A stretch of 64,000 bases of DNA. Origin: Roseburia sp. (lineage in GTDB: Bacteria; Bacillota; Clostridia; Lachnospirales; Lachnospiraceae). How positions within the stretch are numbered: position 1 is the first letter of the stretch; each line of letters starts with the position of its first letter. Of the stretch, positions 16,089 to 25,112 are shown in pieces. The DNA is taken from contig JAFYVJ010000014.1 of the NCBI GenBank assembly GCA_017549185.1, forward strand, positions 23,013 through 87,012, given 5' to 3'. The notes below the pieces were generated by a model. It searched no databases and had not been told where the DNA came from. It was given only the letters and a program-made list of their open reading frames with translations. The position numbers and the translations under genes were made by a program.

Positions 16089-16463
16089 TTGATTCAGTTA
16101 AATTACAGGGATTCAAAGCCCATATACGAACAGATTAAAGAGGGGTTACGAAGGCTGGTAGTGACTGGAGCGTTAAGTGCTGGAGAGAAACTGCCATCGG
16201 TGCGGGAGTTGGCATCGCAGATTGCCATTAACCCTAATACGATTCAGCGAGCGTACAGAGAGTTAGAGAACGAAGGCTATATTTATACGCTGGTAGGAAA
16301 AGGAACGTTTGTCGCGGAAAATGACAATATTGATAACACCAGAGAAATGGAACTGTTAAAGGAGTTCGATGAACTGGTGATAGAGTTACTATATCTGAAA
16401 GTTACGAAAGGTATATTGAAAGACCGAATAGATACAGTGACAGAGGGGAGTGAAGATGTATGA
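16089..16463 (+). CDS. GntR-family regulator, YtrA subfamily
   Basis: The protein has 124 residues. An N-terminal winged helix (KPIYEQIKEGLRRLVVTGALSAGEKLPSVRELASQIAINPNTIQRAYRELENEGYI) is followed by a short helical tail of about 45 residues, the build of YtrA-type regulators that control adjacent ABC exporters. The start is TTG 16089, eight bases after GGGAGG (16075-16080); no ATG is available. The stop overlaps the ABC ATPase gene by 4 nt (ATGA), so the operon is tightly coupled. It probably represses its own promoter and is released by cell-envelope stress, as in related systems. Confidence 0.87.
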   Translation: MIQLNYRDSKPIYEQIKEGLRRLVVTGALSAGEKLPSVRELASQIAINPNTIQRAYRELENEGYIYTLVGKGTFVAENDNIDNTREMELLKEFDELVIELLYLKVTKGILKDRIDTVTEGSEDV

Positions 16464-17359
16464 TTAGAGTGAGAGGATTGCAGAAATCATTTGATAAATT
16501 TAAAGCCTTAGATGGTGTAGAGATGCACGTTGGAAAAGGCAATATTTATGGATTGGTAGGACCAAACGGTGCTGGAAAATCGACGTTAATCAGACACTTA
16601 ATGGGTGTATATAGAGCAGATGCAGGTGAAGTTTTGATTAACGGAGAACCGGTCTATGAAAATCGTAAAATTAAAGAAAAAGTGTTGTGTATTCCAGATG
16701 ACCTATTTTATTTTTTGCAGTCGGACACGCTGGAAATGAAGCGTTTTTATAAAGGAATTTACAAAGATTTTGATGAGAAATTATTTGAACGGTTAAAGGA
16801 ATATTTCCCAACCATTGACCCAAAACGCAGCATTCGCAGATTGTCAAAAGGTATGCAAAAACAGGTGGCGTTTTGGCTTGCAATCTGTTGTAAACCGGAT
16901 GTACTGATATTAGATGAACCGGTAGATGGTTTAGATCCTGTTATGCGAAGACAGATTTGGAGTATTTTAATGGCGGAAGTAGCAGAACGTGAGATGACCG
17001 TTTTAGTATCCTCTCACAACTTAAGAGAACTAGAGGATGTCTGTGATCATGTTGGTATCATGCATAAGGGAAAAGTCATGATTGAACGTTCTTTAAGTGA
17101 TTTACAGGGCAATATTTCGAAGATTCAGGTGGCATGTCCAAGCGGCGTACCAAAATTACCTGAAAAGTTCCAGGTATTACATATGTCCAATACCGGACGT
17201 GTATACACTTTGATTGTAAAAGGTGATCCGAAGGAAGCGTTAGAGTACCTAGAACAAGGAAAACCTACGGTAGTTGACGTATTGCCACTGACTTTGGAAG
17301 AAATCTTCATTTATGAAATGGGAGGTGTCGATTATGAAATCAAAGATATCCTGTTTTAA
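16460..17359 (+). CDS. ABC transporter ATP-binding protein (YtrB-like)
   Basis: The protein (299 aa) carries Walker A GPNGAGKST (about residue 35), a degenerate signature LSKGMQKQ, Walker B VLILDEPVDGLD and the H-loop VSSHN. A C-terminal extension of about 90 residues follows the nucleotide-binding domain, as is common in exporters of antimicrobial peptides or other envelope-active compounds. Its 3' end overlaps the permease gene by 26 nt. Together with the GntR gene and permease it forms a YtrABC-like export or sensing unit at the membrane. The substrate is not evident. Confidence 0.88.
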   Translation: MIRVRGLQKSFDKFKALDGVEMHVGKGNIYGLVGPNGAGKSTLIRHLMGVYRADAGEVLINGEPVYENRKIKEKVLCIPDDLFYFLQSDTLEMKRFYKGIYKDFDEKLFERLKEYFPTIDPKRSIRRLSKGMQKQVAFWLAICCKPDVLILDEPVDGLDPVMRRQIWSILMAEVAEREMTVLVSSHNLRELEDVCDHVGIMHKGKVMIERSLSDLQGNISKIQVACPSGVPKLPEKFQVLHMSNTGRVYTLIVKGDPKEALEYLEQGKPTVVDVLPLTLEEIFIYEMGGVDYEIKDILF

Positions 17360-19295
17360 TAAAACTATTTTTAAAAAGAATTTAACACTTTACTGGCCGT
17401 TATGGGTTGGATTTTTGCTGATGCAGTTGGCAATGGTTCCGTTGAATTTGTTCCAGTACATGCGTGGTCATACGAATAATCCGATTGCGAGACAGTATTC
17501 TGCATTGCGTAACATATTTGAGGTGGCGGCCGAACCGTTTGTGATATTTATCTTTTGTGTACTAGCAGTCATGTGTGTGTTTTCGTATCTTTATAATGCT
17601 AAAAATACGAATGGCTTTCATGGACTTCCGGTGACACGATTGGAACTGTTTGTTACAAATGCATTGTCGGCATTTACGTTCCTTGCTGCAGCAGAGGTGA
17701 TTAGTTTTATCACAGGTGTGTTTGTAGGACTTGGTTGCGGCGTGACCAATATAGAAGTGTTGTTGTATATGCTTTTATTCCAGCTTGGTATTACATTCTT
17801 TGGAGTAGCATTTTCGACTGTGATTGCGATGCTGACCGGACACATTATGGCGATGCCAATCTATTGTTTTGTGGCAAATTACCTGTATATGATTGTCAGA
17901 GAAGTGTTGGAAAATGTTATTGTGAATGTGACTTATGGTTTGGGTGACCTTTGGGGTGTTGATATTACGTATGTACTTTCACCACTTTACTATTTGGAAA
18001 GAAGCGTGAATGTAACGACACGGTATAATGATGCATTAGAGCGTTTGGATACGATTACAGTATCGGGTGGCGGAGTTGTGGCAGCTTATGCAGGAGTAGG
18101 TGTGGTGCTTTTTGTGCTGGCATATCTTTTGTATCGTAAACGTCAGTTAGAAACTGCCGGTGACGTAATTGCAGTAAAATTCATGAAACCGGTATTTCGT
18201 ATTGGGCTCGGTATCTGCGGTGGTACGACATTAGGCGTGGGACTCTCTGAGTTCTTCTATTTTGATACGCCGCGTTATAGTGATGCACGTTTTTATATCC
18301 TGCTTTGCTTTGTAATCATATGCATTTTTATCGGCTATTTTATGGCAGAAATGCTGATGCAGAAGAACTTCCGCATATTTAAAAAGTATATTGTGACAGA
18401 AGCAGTGGTTTCCGTTGCAGTAATGACAGTGTTTTTAATTGCGTTGAATAACGATGCATTTGGATTGGAACGTAAATTGCCAAAACAGGATGAAATTGTA
18501 GAAGCTTGGGTGGATTTGGATTATCCGGTGAAGTATGAGGGTGAAGAGATTGCAGATTTATTGGCTACACATGCTCAGATTATCGCGGAAAAAGATGAAG
18601 TGATTGATGCTATTGCAAGAAATGAAGTGAATTGCTATGGTGCGACGTTTAAGTATGTGTTAGCAGATGGCAGTGTATTTTCACGTAACTATTCTGTTCC
18701 GATAGATTCAGAAAATCCGACAAATTCGAATACGCCGAGTGGCCAGATTATTGCAAAAGAAATGGAACCGGAGCGCTATAAGCAGTATTTGTTGGGCGTG
18801 AATTATGAGAGTAATATGTATTTGACAGGTTTTATCAATCTGTATGACCAATATCAGAATTATTTGGAATACCGTTTTTCAGAAGAAGAATTGGAAGTGG
18901 TATCAAAAGCAATGTTAAAGGATATTGAGGAAGGTAACATGGTAATTTATGAGTTGTATTCTATTAACGGAAGCGATATTGCCAGCGAAGAATTTATGAG
19001 TGACTTGCAGATGCGTTACTATAATGAAAAGGGTATTGTAAGAATGGAAGATGTTTATTATGATATTCCTACTTATTATGAAGATGCGTATCTTTTTGGG
19101 GGATATGGTAGCGTTGCGACAGAGGCTGTAACTGCGGAATTTGGTTCTGCGGTAGATAGTGACAGTGTCTACATCCGTTTTGGTAAAAATTGTACGAATC
19201 TTGTGAGTGCGTTGGAAGAATTGGGAATCGTGAACGATATATGGCATTTATATACACACGAAGAGTTCAATATGTTAGAAGAGGCTCAAAAATAA
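17334..19295 (+). CDS. ABC transporter permease with large C-terminal soluble domain
   Basis: The protein has 653 residues. Six membrane segments occupy about residues 15-280 (for example LYWPLWVGFLLMQLAMVPL, FVIFIFCVLAVMCVFSYLY, VVAAYAGVGVVLFVLAYLLY). More follow at about 300-375, then a roughly 260-residue soluble acidic domain begins after LIALNNDAFGLERKLPKQDE. This build is typical of permeases paired with YtrA-regulated ATPases in Lachnospiraceae. ATG 17334 has GGGAGGTG nine bases upstream and lies inside the end of the ATPase gene. The soluble domain may face outside and bind ligand. Confidence 0.8.
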   Translation: MKSKISCFNKTIFKKNLTLYWPLWVGFLLMQLAMVPLNLFQYMRGHTNNPIARQYSALRNIFEVAAEPFVIFIFCVLAVMCVFSYLYNAKNTNGFHGLPVTRLELFVTNALSAFTFLAAAEVISFITGVFVGLGCGVTNIEVLLYMLLFQLGITFFGVAFSTVIAMLTGHIMAMPIYCFVANYLYMIVREVLENVIVNVTYGLGDLWGVDITYVLSPLYYLERSVNVTTRYNDALERLDTITVSGGGVVAAYAGVGVVLFVLAYLLYRKRQLETAGDVIAVKFMKPVFRIGLGICGGTTLGVGLSEFFYFDTPRYSDARFYILLCFVIICIFIGYFMAEMLMQKNFRIFKKYIVTEAVVSVAVMTVFLIALNNDAFGLERKLPKQDEIVEAWVDLDYPVKYEGEEIADLLATHAQIIAEKDEVIDAIARNEVNCYGATFKYVLADGSVFSRNYSVPIDSENPTNSNTPSGQIIAKEMEPERYKQYLLGVNYESNMYLTGFINLYDQYQNYLEYRFSEEELEVVSKAMLKDIEEGNMVIYELYSINGSDIASEEFMSDLQMRYYNEKGIVRMEDVYYDIPTYYEDAYLFGGYGSVATEAVTAEFGSAVDSDSVYIRFGKNCTNLVSALEELGIVNDIWHLYTHEEFNMLEEAQK

Positions 19296-19328
19296 TTGAC
19301 GAAAAATAAAAAATCGTAAGTTTTTGGA

Positions 19329-19370
19329 GCAGGAATTGCAATTTAAAGTTGCCATTCCTGCTTTTTTTTT
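19329..19370 (+). terminator. Terminator after the GntR-ABC operon
   Basis: GCAGGAATTGCAA pairs with TTGCCATTCCTGC (one mismatch), followed by a run of nine Ts. Confidence 0.92.
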
Positions 19371-19569
19371 GTAAACTAGTATTGTTATATTGAGATAGTA
19401 TGCCTTATTATGCTTATTTTCTGTTTTGTGCAAATAAAGTAGGAATGACGGAATCTTATTAGAAAAGCTGATGAGGCATTTGAAAAGAGAGTTATTATGT
19501 AATATTTATGCCGTTTATCTTTCTGAAAGAGTAGAAAGAGGCAGGTTACAGAAAGGTATGGATATTAAG

Positions 19570-20931
19570 ATGAGCAGACACATTATAGATAGTATCGAAC
19601 CGGGGAGTATCGCAGAGGAGATGGAGTTAGAACCGGGCGATGAGTTAATCAGTATTAACGGACAGGAAATTGGAGATGTCTTTGATTATCATTATCTGAT
19701 TCACGATGAGTATCTGGTGGCACTTTTTAAGAAAGCGAACGGAGAAGAATGGGAATTGGAGATTGAAAAGGATTATGATGAGGATTTAGGTATCGAATTC
19801 GAGAAAGGCTTGATGGACGATTATAAATCCTGCCAGAATAAGTGCATTTTCTGTTTCATTGACCAGATGCCAAAAGGCATGAGAGAAACTTTATACTTTA
19901 AGGATGATGATTCCAGATTGTCTTTTTTACAGGGCAATTATGTAACGTTAACGAATATGAAAGAGGCAGACTTGCAGCGTATCATTGACTATAAGTTAGA
20001 GCCGATTAATGTTTCCGTGCAGACGACGAATCCTGAATTACGTTGTATGATGCTTCACAATCGTTTCGCAGGAGATGCATTGAAAAAGATTGACACTCTG
20101 TATGAAGGTGGTATTCACATGAACGGCCAGATTGTACTTTGTAAGGGTGTGAACGACGGAGCAGAGCTTGAGCGTTCTATCAGCGATTTGACGAAGTATC
20201 TGCCTTATATGGAAAGTGTATCGGTAGTTCCGGTAGGACTATCAAAGTATCGCGAAGGGCTGTATCCGCTAGAGCCTTTTACAAAAGAAGATGCGATAGC
20301 AGTTTTAGAAACGATTCACAAGTGGCAGGAGAAGTGTATGGAATCCCACGAGACACACTTTGTACATGCCAGTGATGAGTGGTATTTATTGGCAGAACAG
20401 CCATTGCCGGATGAAGATAGTTATGATGGTTATATCCAGTTGGAGAACGGCGTAGGTATGCTTCGACTTTTGATAGATGAGTTTCATGATGCGTTGGAAC
20501 TGTTAGAACAGGATATGGTAGATGAAGATGTACCGGAAGGAATGCTCCCGGATACAGAAAATGAACATCATGTAACCGTGGTGACCGGTAAATTGCCGGC
20601 ACCGTTTCTTGCTGAATTAGCAGAGGAATGTGAGAGACGCTTCCCGAATCATCATATTGATGTAGTAGCAATTCGTAACGATTTCTTCGGTGAAATGATT
20701 ACAGTTTCCGGTCTTTTAACCGGACAGGATATTTTGGCACAATTAAAGGAATTAAAAGAAGCTGGAAAGCTTGGGGAAAGGGTGTTATTGCCTTGCAATT
20801 TGCTTAGAAGCGGGGAAGAGACCTTACTTGATGATATGACAGTGACAGACCTTGCAGAAGCTTTGGATGTACAGATTGACATTGTAGGTTCTGGTGGTAA
20901 CGAGTTGTTAAACTGCATGTTGGAAATTTAA
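19570..20931 (+). CDS. DUF512 family radical SAM protein
   Basis: The protein (453 aa) begins with a PDZ-like domain (IIDSIEPGSIAEEMELEPGDELISINGQEIGDVFDY). A radical SAM cluster follows, CQNKCIFCF at about residue 94, in the CxxxCxFC arrangement of this family, then FLQGNYVTLTN and NVSVQTTNPELRC. The C-terminal DUF512 domain has TGKLPAPFLAEL, AIRNDFFGEMITVSGLL and LPCNLLRSGEETLLDDMT. The reaction is unknown. Genes of this family typically sit next to der in Clostridia, as here. ATG 19570 is preferred over 19558 and 19471, because AAAGG at 19552 has proper spacing only to it. Confidence 0.87.
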   Translation: MSRHIIDSIEPGSIAEEMELEPGDELISINGQEIGDVFDYHYLIHDEYLVALFKKANGEEWELEIEKDYDEDLGIEFEKGLMDDYKSCQNKCIFCFIDQMPKGMRETLYFKDDDSRLSFLQGNYVTLTNMKEADLQRIIDYKLEPINVSVQTTNPELRCMMLHNRFAGDALKKIDTLYEGGIHMNGQIVLCKGVNDGAELERSISDLTKYLPYMESVSVVPVGLSKYREGLYPLEPFTKEDAIAVLETIHKWQEKCMESHETHFVHASDEWYLLAEQPLPDEDSYDGYIQLENGVGMLRLLIDEFHDALELLEQDMVDEDVPEGMLPDTENEHHVTVVTGKLPAPFLAELAEECERRFPNHHIDVVAIRNDFFGEMITVSGLLTGQDILAQLKELKEAGKLGERVLLPCNLLRSGEETLLDDMTVTDLAEALDVQIDIVGSGGNELLNCMLEI

Positions 20932-21011
20932 AACTATTTTTGAAAGAGTGTTTTATTAGAAAATTGGATTTGTGGAATAAAAACGATTTGCAATCTGAAG
21001 CAATTTGAGGA

Positions 21012-21177
21012 TTGGGTATAGAAGATGAAGAATTGTTTCAATACCCAAAAAACTATAAAAAATCAGAAAAAAACAAGTTTTTACTACTAAAATTGGGCAA
21101 TTAGCATGGGACTAAATTTGTATACCCATTTTTAATTCAAAAAAGGGTATTATGGTAGAAACGAAATGATAATACCC
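21012..21177 (+). promoter_or_regulatory. der leader with alternative GGGTAT/ATACCC hairpins
   Basis: The 339-bp gap before der contains five GGGTAT or ATACCC motifs. TTGGGTAT (21012-21019) can pair with ATACCCAA (21041-21048). ATACCCATTTTT (21122-21133) can pair with AAAAAAGGGTAT ending at 21150. The same GGGTAT, as GGGTATTAT (21145-21153), can instead pair with ATAATACCC (21169-21177). The last two stems exclude each other. I recognise no riboswitch class and see no coding region here. Confidence 0.4.
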
Positions 21178-21270
21178 AAAGTTCATAAATCTCAATTTGT
21201 CAGAGCGTTAATATAGTGAATGAACAATTTCTGAAAAGAGAAGTTTAAAAGAGAAAGGATGGATATAAAG

Positions 21271-22599
21271 ATGAGTAAACCGGTAGTAGCAATTGTAGGA
21301 CGTCCAAACGTAGGTAAGTCTACATTGTTTAATACACTTGCAGGAGAACGTATTTCTATTGTAAAAGATACGCCTGGTGTAACAAGAGATAGAATTTATG
21401 CAGAAGTAACATGGTTAAACCATGAATTTACAATGATTGATACCGGCGGTATTGAGCCGGATAGTAGTGATATTATTTTGTCACAGATGCGTGAACAGGC
21501 TGAAATTGCCATCGCAACTGCTGATGTTATCATCTTTTTGACAGACGTAAGACAGGGTTTACAGGATGCGGACTCTAAAGTAGCGGATATGCTTCGTCGT
21601 TCTGGAAAACCAGTTGTATTAGTTGTAAATAAAGTTGATAGTTTCGAAAAATTCATGCCTGACGTATATGAATTTTATAATTTGGGAATTGGTGAGCCAT
21701 TCCCGGTTTCTTCATCATCAATGCTTGGTTTGGGAGATATGTTGGATGAAGTTGTAAAATACTTCCCGGAATATAATCCGGAAGAAGAAAAAGATGACAG
21801 ACCAAAGATTGCCGTTATTGGTAAACCAAACGTAGGTAAGTCTTCTTTGATTAACAGATTAGCACAGGAAGACCGTGTAATCGTATCCGATATTGCAGGA
21901 ACTACCCGTGATGCTATCGATATGGACATCGAATACAATGGTAAGGAATATGTATTTATCGATACCGCTGGTATTCGTCGTAAGAATAAAATCAAAGAGG
22001 AAATTGAACGCTATAGTATCATCCGTGCTGTGACTGCTGTAGAGCGTGCTGATGTGTGTTTGATTATGATTGATGCGACAGAAGGTGTTACAGAGCAGGA
22101 TGCGAAGATTGCAGGTATAGCTCATGATCGCGGTAAAGGCGTTATCATTGTTGTAAATAAATGGGATGCTGTTGAAAAAAATGACAAGACCATTTATCGT
22201 CACACGGAAGATATTCGTGATGTTTTAAGTTTTATGCCATATGCAGAGATTTTATTTGTTTCCGTAAAATCAGGTCAGCGTATTGGTAAGATTTTTGAGA
22301 CCATTGATGCAGTGCTTGAGAATAACAGCATGCGTATTGCAACAGGCGTCTTAAATGAAATTGTAGCAGAAGCAGTAGCAATGCAGCAGCCACCTTCAGA
22401 CAAAGGCAAGAGATTACGTATTTATTATGTGACACAGGTTGGTGTGAAACCACCGACATTTGTTATATTTGTAAACGATAAAGAATTGATGCACTTCTCG
22501 TATACACGTTATCTGGAAAATCGTATCCGTGATACCTTTGGATTTAGAGGAACTGCACTTAAGTTTATTACACGCGAGAGAAAGGAAGATAAGAATTAA
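21271..22599 (+). CDS. der: Ribosome-associated GTPase Der (EngA)
   Basis: The protein (442 aa) carries two tandem GTPase domains and a C-terminal KH-like domain. Domain 1 has [21 protein letters not shown] and NKVD. Domain 2 (from about residue 174) has [21 protein letters not shown] and NKWD. The KH-like tail runs from about residue 350. Der is essential for 50S subunit maturation. ATG 21271 has AAGGATGG at good spacing; an in-frame ATG at 21259 overlaps that binding site. Its TAA overlaps the ATG of plsY (TAATG), so the two are translationally coupled. Confidence 0.96.
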   Translation: MSKPVVAIVGRPNVGKSTLFNTLAGERISIVKDTPGVTRDRIYAEVTWLNHEFTMIDTGGIEPDSSDIILSQMREQAEIAIATADVIIFLTDVRQGLQDADSKVADMLRRSGKPVVLVVNKVDSFEKFMPDVYEFYNLGIGEPFPVSSSSMLGLGDMLDEVVKYFPEYNPEEEKDDRPKIAVIGKPNVGKSSLINRLAQEDRVIVSDIAGTTRDAIDMDIEYNGKEYVFIDTAGIRRKNKIKEEIERYSIIRAVTAVERADVCLIMIDATEGVTEQDAKIAGIAHDRGKGVIIVVNKWDAVEKNDKTIYRHTEDIRDVLSFMPYAEILFVSVKSGQRIGKIFETIDAVLENNSMRIATGVLNEIVAEAVAMQQPPSDKGKRLRIYYVTQVGVKPPTFVIFVNDKELMHFSYTRYLENRIRDTFGFRGTALKFITRERKEDKN

Positions 22600-23249
22600 T
22601 GGTAATAGCGATTCGTTTGATTGCATTGGTAATTGGGTATTTTTTTGGAGCTTTTCAGACGGGGTATATTTATGGAAAACTTCATGGAATTGATATTCGT
22701 GAACATGGCAGCGGTAATGCGGGGGCTACGAATACACTTCGTACACTGGGAATGAAAGCAGGTGTGATTACATTTGCAGGAGATTGTTTGAAATCTGTAG
22801 CTGCTATTTTATTGGTAACACATTTCTTTGGTGATTATTTTACCGGAGATGCACGAGTTTTAGGTTTATATGCGGGACTTGGAGCGGTATTGGGACATAA
22901 TTTTCCGTTCTATTTAAAGTTTAAAGGTGGTAAAGGAATTGCATGTACTGCAGGTGTAGTTTGTGCGGTATGCCCACAGGCTGTACCATCATGTCTTGCG
23001 GTGTTCGCACTTTGTCTTTGGTTAACAAAGTACGTGTCATTAGGCTCTATCTTAATGGCGGCATTGTTTATGATTCAGGTTGTAGAATATAACTTTATGG
23101 GGGCACTTGGGCTTCCGGCAGAGAATATTTTAGAATATGATATTTTGGCTATTATTTTCGGTGTGATGGCAATTTGGAGACATAAAGCGAACATCGGACG
23201 TCTTTTAGCAGGAACAGAGAATAAAGTTGGTTCAAAGAAAGAAGCATAA
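22599..23249 (+). CDS. plsY: Glycerol-3-phosphate acyltransferase PlsY
   Basis: The protein (216 aa) has five or so membrane segments. It transfers an acyl group from acyl-phosphate to glycerol-3-phosphate, the first step of phospholipid synthesis. The three PlsY motifs are visible: GSGNAGATNTLRTLG (about residue 37), GHNFPFYLKFKGGKG (about residue 101), and the late cytoplasmic region ending IWRHKANIGRLLAGTENK. It overlaps der by one base. gpsA, which supplies glycerol-3-phosphate, follows. Confidence 0.95.
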   Translation: MVIAIRLIALVIGYFFGAFQTGYIYGKLHGIDIREHGSGNAGATNTLRTLGMKAGVITFAGDCLKSVAAILLVTHFFGDYFTGDARVLGLYAGLGAVLGHNFPFYLKFKGGKGIACTAGVVCAVCPQAVPSCLAVFALCLWLTKYVSLGSILMAALFMIQVVEYNFMGALGLPAENILEYDILAIIFGVMAIWRHKANIGRLLAGTENKVGSKKEA

Positions 23250-23338
23250 CGCAAAATAGCTTTATATGAAAAATTTTTGGAACAGATTTGAATTAGAAAT
23301 TTGAAATGTGGGATAGTGTTGAAAGGAGTAGATATTAT

Positions 23339-24352
23339 ATGGAAAAAGTAGGAGTAATCGGTGCCGGAAGCTGGGGAACAGCCCTTGCAAAGGTGCTTTA
23401 TACTAATGGCAATGAAGTTGTAGTATGGTCAATTGTAGAAGCTGAGATTCGGATGTTAAACGATTATCACGAGCACTTAGAGAAACTTCCGGGTGTAAGA
23501 CTTCCAAAAGATATAAAGTTTACCACTGATTTACAGGAAGCAATTGAAGGATGCGATTATTTAATATTAGCAGTTCCATCTGTATTTACCAGAAGTACTG
23601 CTAAAGCTATGGCACCATTTGTAAAAGAAGGACAGGTTATTGTCTGTGTAGCAAAGGGGATTGAGGAAACGACACTGATGACGATTTCAGAAGTGGTAGA
23701 GGATGAGATTCCAGTTGCTGAGGTGGCAGTTATGTGTGGACCTAGCCATGCAGAAGAAGTGGGCAGAGAGTTGCCGACTACTGTTGTAGCAGGTGCCAAA
23801 AAACGTGAAGTTGCAGAAGGAATTCAGGACATTTTTATGAATGAAGTGTTCCGTGTATATACAAGTCCGGACGTACTTGGTATGGAGCTAGGAGGTTCGT
23901 TAAAAAATGTTATTGCATTGGCAGCAGGTATGACGGATGGTTTAGGTTATGGTGACAATACGAAAGCAGCACTTATTACCAGAGGTATTTCGGAGATGAG
24001 CCGTCTTGCACTCAAAATGGGAGCTAGTGCAGAGACATTAAATGGTTTAACAGGTATCGGTGACTTAATCGTAACCTGCCAGAGTAAACACAGCCGTAAC
24101 CGTAGAGCTGGTATGTTGATTGGTCAGGGCTATACTATGCAGCAGGCGATGGATGAAGTTAAGATGGTAGTAGAAGGCGTATATTCAGCAAAAGCAGCCA
24201 TTGCCCTTGCAAAAAAATATGAAGTAGACATGCCTATCATTCAGGAAGTGAATGCAGTATTATTTGAAGGTAAGACAGCCCGCGAAGCAGTGTATGGATT
24301 GATGATGCGTGATAAGAAATCAGAGCATATGGCACTTGAGTGGGAAGCTTAA
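23339..24352 (+). CDS. gpsA: Glycerol-3-phosphate dehydrogenase [NAD(P)+]
   Basis: The product (337 aa) reduces dihydroxyacetone phosphate to glycerol-3-phosphate for phospholipids. The N-terminal Rossmann fold has GAGSWGTALAKVL. AVPSVFTRS, CVAKGIE, MCGPSHAEEV and ELGGSLKNVIALAAGMTDGLGYGDNTKAALITRG carry the substrate pocket with the catalytic Lys (in LKNV). ATG 23339 follows AAAGGAG at good spacing; an upstream in-frame ATG at 23306 has none. The neighbours der and plsY fit a cell-growth cluster. Confidence 0.95.
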   Translation: MEKVGVIGAGSWGTALAKVLYTNGNEVVVWSIVEAEIRMLNDYHEHLEKLPGVRLPKDIKFTTDLQEAIEGCDYLILAVPSVFTRSTAKAMAPFVKEGQVIVCVAKGIEETTLMTISEVVEDEIPVAEVAVMCGPSHAEEVGRELPTTVVAGAKKREVAEGIQDIFMNEVFRVYTSPDVLGMELGGSLKNVIALAAGMTDGLGYGDNTKAALITRGISEMSRLALKMGASAETLNGLTGIGDLIVTCQSKHSRNRRAGMLIGQGYTMQQAMDEVKMVVEGVYSAKAAIALAKKYEVDMPIIQEVNAVLFEGKTAREAVYGLMMRDKKSEHMALEWEA

Positions 24353-24357
24353 TATAA

Positions 24358-24409
24358 TAGTCATTGAAGGCTCGAATGAATTTGTATTCAGATGAGTCAT
24401 CAATGACTA
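24358..24409 (+). terminator. Long hairpin after gpsA
   Basis: TAGTCATTGA pairs perfectly with TCAATGACTA, with an imperfect inner stem (ATGAAT-TTGT-ATTCA). It lies just past the gpsA stop. No U tract follows, so it may be a terminator, an RNA-stabilising hairpin or a repeat. Confidence 0.45.
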
Positions 24410-24429
24410 GTATGCTATATATGGAAGTT

Positions 24430-24480
24430 ATAACTATTTAGAGTGAAGACAATTTGGTGAAGGGTGTGCTGAATAGTTAC
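24430..24480. repeat. Short inverted-repeat element of the GTAACTATTCAG family
   Basis: ATAACTATTTAG at the left and CTGAATAGTTAC at the right bound a 51-bp element in the gap before dut. Confidence 0.65.
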
Positions 24481-24528
24481 TTGGAATTATATAAAGCAAT
24501 TTCATAGATAGAAGAGGAAATAAAAATT

Positions 24529-24969
24529 ATGGAAAGAGAAACAATTAAAATCAAATATCATTCTGATGAGATTGAAAAATTGACCTATATCGAAGGAAAA
24601 AGTGACTGGATTGACCTTCGAGCAGCAGAAGAAGTGGAGTTAAAGCAGGGAGAGTTTAGGTTAATTAAACTTGGTGTATCTATGCAGCTTCCAGCAGGTT
24701 ATGAAGCAGTTGTAGTACCAAGAAGTTCTACGTATAAGAATTTTGGAATTATTCAGACGAATCACATGGGTGTCATCGACGAGACCTATTGTGGTGATAA
24801 TGACGTGTGGATGATGCCGGTTTTAGCAGTGAGGGATACTGTGATTCATGTGAACGACCGTATTTGTCAGTTCCGTATCCAAAAACACCAGCCACAGATT
24901 ACTTTTGAAGAAGTGGAAGTACTTGGAAATAGTGACAGAGGTGGAATTGGAAGTACCGGAAAGCAGTAA
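24529..24969 (+). CDS. dut: dUTP diphosphatase
   Basis: The product (146 aa) hydrolyses dUTP to dUMP, keeping uracil out of DNA and feeding thymidylate synthesis. The trimeric dUTPase motifs appear in order: [38 protein letters not shown] and the C-terminal [12 protein letters not shown]-like arm (seen as [12 protein letters not shown]). Length and motif spacing are normal. It stands alone, between an inverted-repeat element and a good terminator. Confidence 0.93.
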   Translation: MERETIKIKYHSDEIEKLTYIEGKSDWIDLRAAEEVELKQGEFRLIKLGVSMQLPAGYEAVVVPRSSTYKNFGIIQTNHMGVIDETYCGDNDVWMMPVLAVRDTVIHVNDRICQFRIQKHQPQITFEEVEVLGNSDRGGIGSTGKQ

Positions 24970-24981
24970 AAAAGATATAAA

Positions 24982-25023
24982 AGCGGTTATTCGTCAATAT
25001 GACTGAAATAACCACTTTTTTTT
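24982..25023 (+). terminator. Terminator after dut
   Basis: AGCGGTTATT pairs with AATAACCACT (one mismatch), followed by eight Ts. Confidence 0.88.
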
Positions 25024-25042
25024 GTCTAGGTAACATATAGTA

Positions 25043-25071
25043 TTTTGTACAATTTTTTTGTATAGTATAAT
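25043..25071 (+). promoter_or_regulatory. Promoter of the sugar ABC ATPase gene
   Basis: TATAAT at 25066-25071 is preceded at 17 nt by TTTTGT (25043-25048). An AT-rich stretch follows, and the GGAGG-ATG lies about 30 nt on. Confidence 0.55.
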
Positions 25072-25112
25072 TATCGTAAAATGAAAATCGAAATTAATGG
25101 AGGAAAATCAAA

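Noticed and set aside
21012-21177. CRISPR-like array, given repeated ATACCC/GGGTAT motifs
   Set aside because: The repeats are only 6-9 nt, of both orientations and unevenly spaced; hairpins explain them better.
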